Assembly (NCBI GenBank): GCA_022448725.1
Contig: JAKUTR010000001.1
Location: 1 to 64,000 of the forward strand
Direction of reading: 5' to 3'
DNA from: SAR202 cluster bacterium
Lineage (GTDB): Bacteria > Chloroflexota > Dehalococcoidia > Lucifugimonadales > VXLM01
DNA length: 64,000 nucleotides
How positions within the stretch are numbered: the first letter of the stretch is position 1; the number at the start of each line of letters is the position of its first letter. The position numbers and the translations under genes were made by a program. The notes beneath the pieces are model-generated. The model saw only the letters and a list, made by a program, of their open reading frames with translations. It did no database searches and was not told where the DNA came from. Below, in pieces: positions 61,306 through 64,000 of the stretch.

Positions 61306-62304
61306 TTAACCCTGATACTCTTTTGTGACTAGGAAAACTGTGTCTCCAGGTACAACTGATGGTGTCGCTCGGATCATGATAACGACTCCATCGGAGTCAG
61401 AGTAGATCGTGTCGTGGGTCTCACCGGCTAGGCCCACGACACGACCTATCAGATCACCCTTGTTGACGCGGTCTAGAACCTTGACCTTTGGGATGAAATA
61501 TCCCCCCGCGCTCGTCGTAGGCACGATATCGACATTTCCGTCTCCTATAAGATGGTGTGTGGGGTTTTCCTTCTCGATTTCTCCATCGATGATATTCAGG
61601 TGACGCATGAGGTTAAGTACACCACGTGTATAGCGGGTAGACTCATCCAGATGAAGCCAGTTACCTCCTGGAGACTCAGTGTATAACCCAGGTATTCGGT
61701 TCTCGTACGCGAAGGATAGGGTTCGTCCTTTTGATACGTTGGGGTGCCCCCAGAGAACCGGCATCCCAAATGCAAAAGCAGCTTCGCGTGACTGCTTGGC
61801 TAAGACACTCTCACCCTCGTGATAGCCTATGAGACTTGGCATGTTCATGTTAGGGCCTGGACGTTGGAGGTCGACCAATAAGTCGGCATGGCTAATCACA
61901 TGCTTTCCTAGGTAATAGGCGATACGTTCGGTAACCGTGCCGTCCAATGTTCCAGGAAAAACTCTCGCAAGATTAAGTCCATCTATTGGACTTGTTCGTG
62001 TTCCAGCTAAGAACGCGGGTACGTTGCATTGAGGGACACCGATAAAATCCCCCTGCATTTGTGATGGGTCAATATGTTTGAATGCTTCTCGGATGGCATG
62101 TGGGCCTTCGTATTCGTCCCCGTGGACTCCCCCAAGGGCGACTAAAGTCTTACCTGGTTGGGTCCCCTTCGCGACCAGTACGGCAAGTCTTAGCGGGTCT
62201 CCATTTGCTAAAGTTGCTATGTGATAGTACTGACTCAGTTTCGAACCTGCCGGTATCGACGAGGGATCGAATTCTCGGAAATGTTCTGATGTTATCTGGC
62301 TCAT
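61306..62304 (-). CDS. Succinylglutamate desuccinylase/aspartoacylase-like protein with altered zinc site
   Basis: A 332-residue member of the M14-like AstE/AspA family. The first zinc motif GGVHGDEYEG gives His61 and Glu64. The third ligand is usually the His of a DLH motif; here the site reads VDLQRPGP, with Gln147. The C-terminal beta-barrel domain is present (KVKVLDRVNKGDLIGRVVG). The family hydrolyses N-acyl amino acids or esters. Loss of a ligand would weaken zinc binding, unless another residue replaces it. Confidence 0.83.
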   Translation of the reverse strand: MSQITSEHFREFDPSSIPAGSKLSQYYHIATLANGDPLRLAVLVAKGTQPGKTLVALGGVHGDEYEGPHAIREAFKHIDPSQMQGDFIGVPQCNVPAFLAGTRTSPIDGLNLARVFPGTLDGTVTERIAYYLGKHVISHADLLVDLQRPGPNMNMPSLIGYHEGESVLAKQSREAAFAFGMPVLWGHPNVSKGRTLSFAYENRIPGLYTESPGGNWLHLDESTRYTRGVLNLMRHLNIIDGEIEKENPTHHLIGDGNVDIVPTTSAGGYFIPKVKVLDRVNKGDLIGRVVGLAGETHDTIYSDSDGVVIMIRATPSVVPGDTVFLVTKEYQG

Positions 62305-62404
62305 TTACCCTCTACCCGAGACTGGTTTTTAACTAGGTGACCATTTATTTTCAGGCGAACTAGCTTGTCTTGTGTATGCGTCCAGCTGTTTACGCCCCAT
62401 GACC

Positions 62405-63550
62405 TTATTCGGTAAAGGCGGCTAATAAGCGGTCCGCTATTCTTTGCTCTTGGCCATCATGCAAAGTGTGAAGCGCCAGATGTAATAAGGTGTCGCTACC
62501 ACCGAGGAGTATTGATGGATTCTCAGATGCGAGTATTTCCTTAATTTGTAGCCCTGTTTTCCCAATAGTTCCAGGGTCGAATGTAATAGAGAGTGAAGCG
62601 CCCGTATGGCTATTTGTTAGCGCTACCTCGCTCGAGAGAGATGGCAATGTTTTGATGGCTTCTTGTACCACCCGTGCTTTGGCGAGATATCCCAGTATAC
62701 GATCCTCATGGTCGATGGTGAGCCATTCCTCTAGTGCGACTACCATTCCAACGATTTCCTGGCGATCCACCTTCATCGAGCGCCCAAATGATCGAGGGCG
62801 ATCACCTGATTGCGAAGCTACGAACCCTTGGCGGGAGGCGGCTTGAACTAGATCAGATCGTCCACAGAGAAATCCTGTAGAACTGGGCGCCCCAAAATAT
62901 TTACCTCCGAAACAGACGATGTCAGCTGCTCCGGCAATCCATCGAAGTTTCTCGATTGGAAAAGACTGATATGCCGCATCGACAATAACTGGTAGTCCGT
63001 GGGTTCCCCCTATAGCCATCGCTTCCTCAATCGAAACGAGCGAGGAGTCGGAATTGCCACGTGTTTTGTCAACGTAGCCAATTGCAGCGGTATTCGGCCC
63101 AATTGCAGCTTCCATCTCTTCGATGGTACAACCGTGTTCGTCTCCTGCGATAACAAGTTGCCCGCCGGGGACCACGTAGCAGCGATCATAGAAGTATCTC
63201 TGCTTCTGCTGGAAAATGAACTCGTTTCTCATGCCTGTGGTGTCGGGTAACCTGCCGATCATCTCCTTGTCAGTACCGGCCATTACTCCGGCTGCCGCAT
63301 GAACGATTGCTGAAGCACACCCAGATGTAACAAAAGCGGCCTCAACATCCAGTAGAGTCGCTATTCGCTCGCCAGAAACTTCCATCAATTCAGGCATGTC
63401 GACATAGTATTCATTGGCAGCGTCCATAGCAGCCCTAACCTTGGTTGTTGCTGTTGAGCCACCGAGGGTAGTCTTGTTGCCAATAGCGTTTATGACAGGT
63501 GTTAAACCCAAGTCATTGTAGATATCGATTTGCTCTTCGGTGTTATGTGA
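62405..63550 (-). CDS. SelA-like PLP-dependent enzyme
   Basis: About 381 residues if started at GTG 63550; the frame is open to a TTG at 63595, but that overlaps the upstream gene by 34 bases. The fold-type I PLP enzyme family of SelA/DgaE is indicated by LGLTPVINAIGNKTTLGGS, TSGCASAIVHAAAGVMAG, VIVDAAYQSFP and the PLP-lysine in CFGGKYFGAPSSTGF. Paralogues include D-glucosaminate-6-phosphate ammonia-lyase rather than true selenium transferases. The DapA-like aldolase gene directly upstream makes a sugar-acid or amino-acid catabolic pair plausible; no selC or selB is present. Confidence 0.85.
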   Translation of the reverse strand, partial: SHNTEEQIDIYNDLGLTPVINAIGNKTTLGGSTATTKVRAAMDAANEYYVDMPELMEVSGERIATLLDVEAAFVTSGCASAIVHAAAGVMAGTDKEMIGRLPDTTGMRNEFIFQQKQRYFYDRCYVVPGGQLVIAGDEHGCTIEEMEAAIGPNTAAIGYVDKTRGNSDSSLVSIEEAMAIGGTHGLPVIVDAAYQSFPIEKLRWIAGAADIVCFGGKYFGAPSSTGFLCGRSDLVQAASRQGFVASQSGDRPRSFGRSMKVDRQEIVGMVVALEEWLTIDHEDRILGYLAKARVVQEAIKTLPSLSSEVALTNSHTGASLSITFDPGTIGKTGLQIKEILASENPSILLGGSDTLLHLALHTLHDGQEQRIADRLLAAFTE

Positions 63551-63561
63551 CACGGGCTTTA

Positions 63562-64000
63562 TCAGTCCAGAATCGACTGGTCCCAATCGACCCAATCACG
63601 AATACCACTTGCATCGACAGTTTTTTTATAGGCATCAATGTGTGATTGGGGATATCCAACCTGCGCAGGGAAGTGTGGCCCGGTTTCCATGCCGAGGACA
63701 GATAGACGAAGCCGTGCATCCGGTCCTTCTCCCATTCCGGGTGCACTCATATCCCCAGGCTCAACCGCGAACGCCGGATCATAACGCATGCTTACCTCGA
63801 GTTCATCAAACTCAGTCCAACGCTGCTCTTTTACTAGTTGCCAACGAAGTAGAGAGAGTCTTGGGGCGACATTAACCATAAAATCAGTAAAGCCCCGGGC
63901 GCCCATCTGATAACCAATCGACATCACACCCCCATTGCTAACGAAGCTAATGCGATCACCGAAATGGCGAATCATGCTGATGTAATCGTCAGCGCGGGTT
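63562..64000 (-). CDS. DapA-family aldolase, C-terminal part (gene continues past the right edge)
   Basis: The frame is open to the window edge: upstream of the Met at 63975 it reads TRADDYIS. The visible 145 or so residues fit the C-terminal half of a dihydrodipicolinate synthase/N-acetylneuraminate lyase-type TIM barrel: ISFVSNGGVMSIGYQMGARG is the glycine-rich strand after the catalytic lysine, which is outside the window. The protein ends DWVDWDQSILD. It is upstream of the SelA-like gene with an 11-base gap, likely an operon. The reaction (aldol cleavage or condensation with pyruvate) is a family inference. Confidence 0.8.
   Translation of the reverse strand, partial: TRADDYISMIRHFGDRISFVSNGGVMSIGYQMGARGFTDFMVNVAPRLSLLRWQLVKEQRWTEFDELEVSMRYDPAFAVEPGDMSAPGMGEGPDARLRLSVLGMETGPHFPAQVGYPQSHIDAYKKTVDASGIRDWVDWDQSILD

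Overview
The window looks like part of the chromosome of a heterotrophic bacterium, most consistent with an uncultivated marine Chloroflexota of the SAR202 type. That assignment is an inference from gene content: many paralogous catabolic enzymes, arylsulfotransferase-like lipoproteins, tandem CehA/McbA hydrolases, an alpha2-type glycyl-tRNA synthetase, a CIRCE-controlled groESL, and no 16S gene to confirm it. Genes are densely packed on both strands. Many are translationally coupled (TAATG, TGATG, TAGTG, GTGA overlaps), and TTG and GTG starts are frequent.

Layout. 1-4.6 kb (minus): a ketopantoate reductase-like gene with a shortened prenyltransferase-fold gene, then two arylsulfotransferase-like lipoproteins. 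4.9-9.4 kb (plus): a peptide/solute ABC importer (binding lipoprotein, strong terminator, separately promoted permease pair, no ATPase). 9.4-19.4 kb: a catabolic block with an MFS carrier and penicillin-acylase-type hydrolase (minus), then a D-2-hydroxyacid dehydrogenase and two tandem CehA/McbA metallohydrolases (plus). 19.4-25.6 kb: MoeB/ThiF-like E1, glycyl-tRNA synthetase, SbcD, a TlpA-like thioredoxin and an ABC exporter half. 25.8-27.95 kb: groES-groEL behind a promoter with a CIRCE-like operator and closed by a strong terminator. 28-34.5 kb: an HNH protein with a membrane segment, ispD-ispF-cysS, an EVE protein, queC, a methyltransferase and aroC.

34.7-49.3 kb (plus) is the most coherent metabolic region. 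It holds an MFS transporter, formate-tetrahydrofolate ligase, two MoeA paralogues (the second fused to a binding-protein domain), MobA, a MoaD-like sulfur carrier, a tungsten/molybdenum AOR-family oxidoreductase, and a three-gene cytosolic NAD-type formate dehydrogenase (NuoE-like, NuoF-like, catalytic subunit with Cys in the Sec position). Together these suggest interconversion of aldehydes, formate and one-carbon folate, with dedicated pterin-cofactor maturation. The catalytic subunit appears to lack one cysteine of a ferredoxin cluster and the whole His-Cys3 cluster motif.

49.3-53.1 kb (minus) runs maoC-like, argH, rpe, recF; recF appears to begin at an AUU codon. 53.2-64 kb holds a membrane glycosyltransferase, tRNA-Thr(CGT), an unrecognised gene beside the tRNA, a secreted trypsin-like protease with a hexamer-encoded Thr-Pro linker and a duplicated C-terminal domain, a rhamnose-mutarotase-like protein, an amidohydrolase, small membrane and lipoprotein genes, an aspartoacylase-like protein, a SelA-like PLP enzyme and the C-terminal part of a DapA-family aldolase that runs off the right edge.

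No CRISPR array, insertion sequence, phage gene cluster or classical defence island was seen. All functional calls rest on motif reading without database searches.
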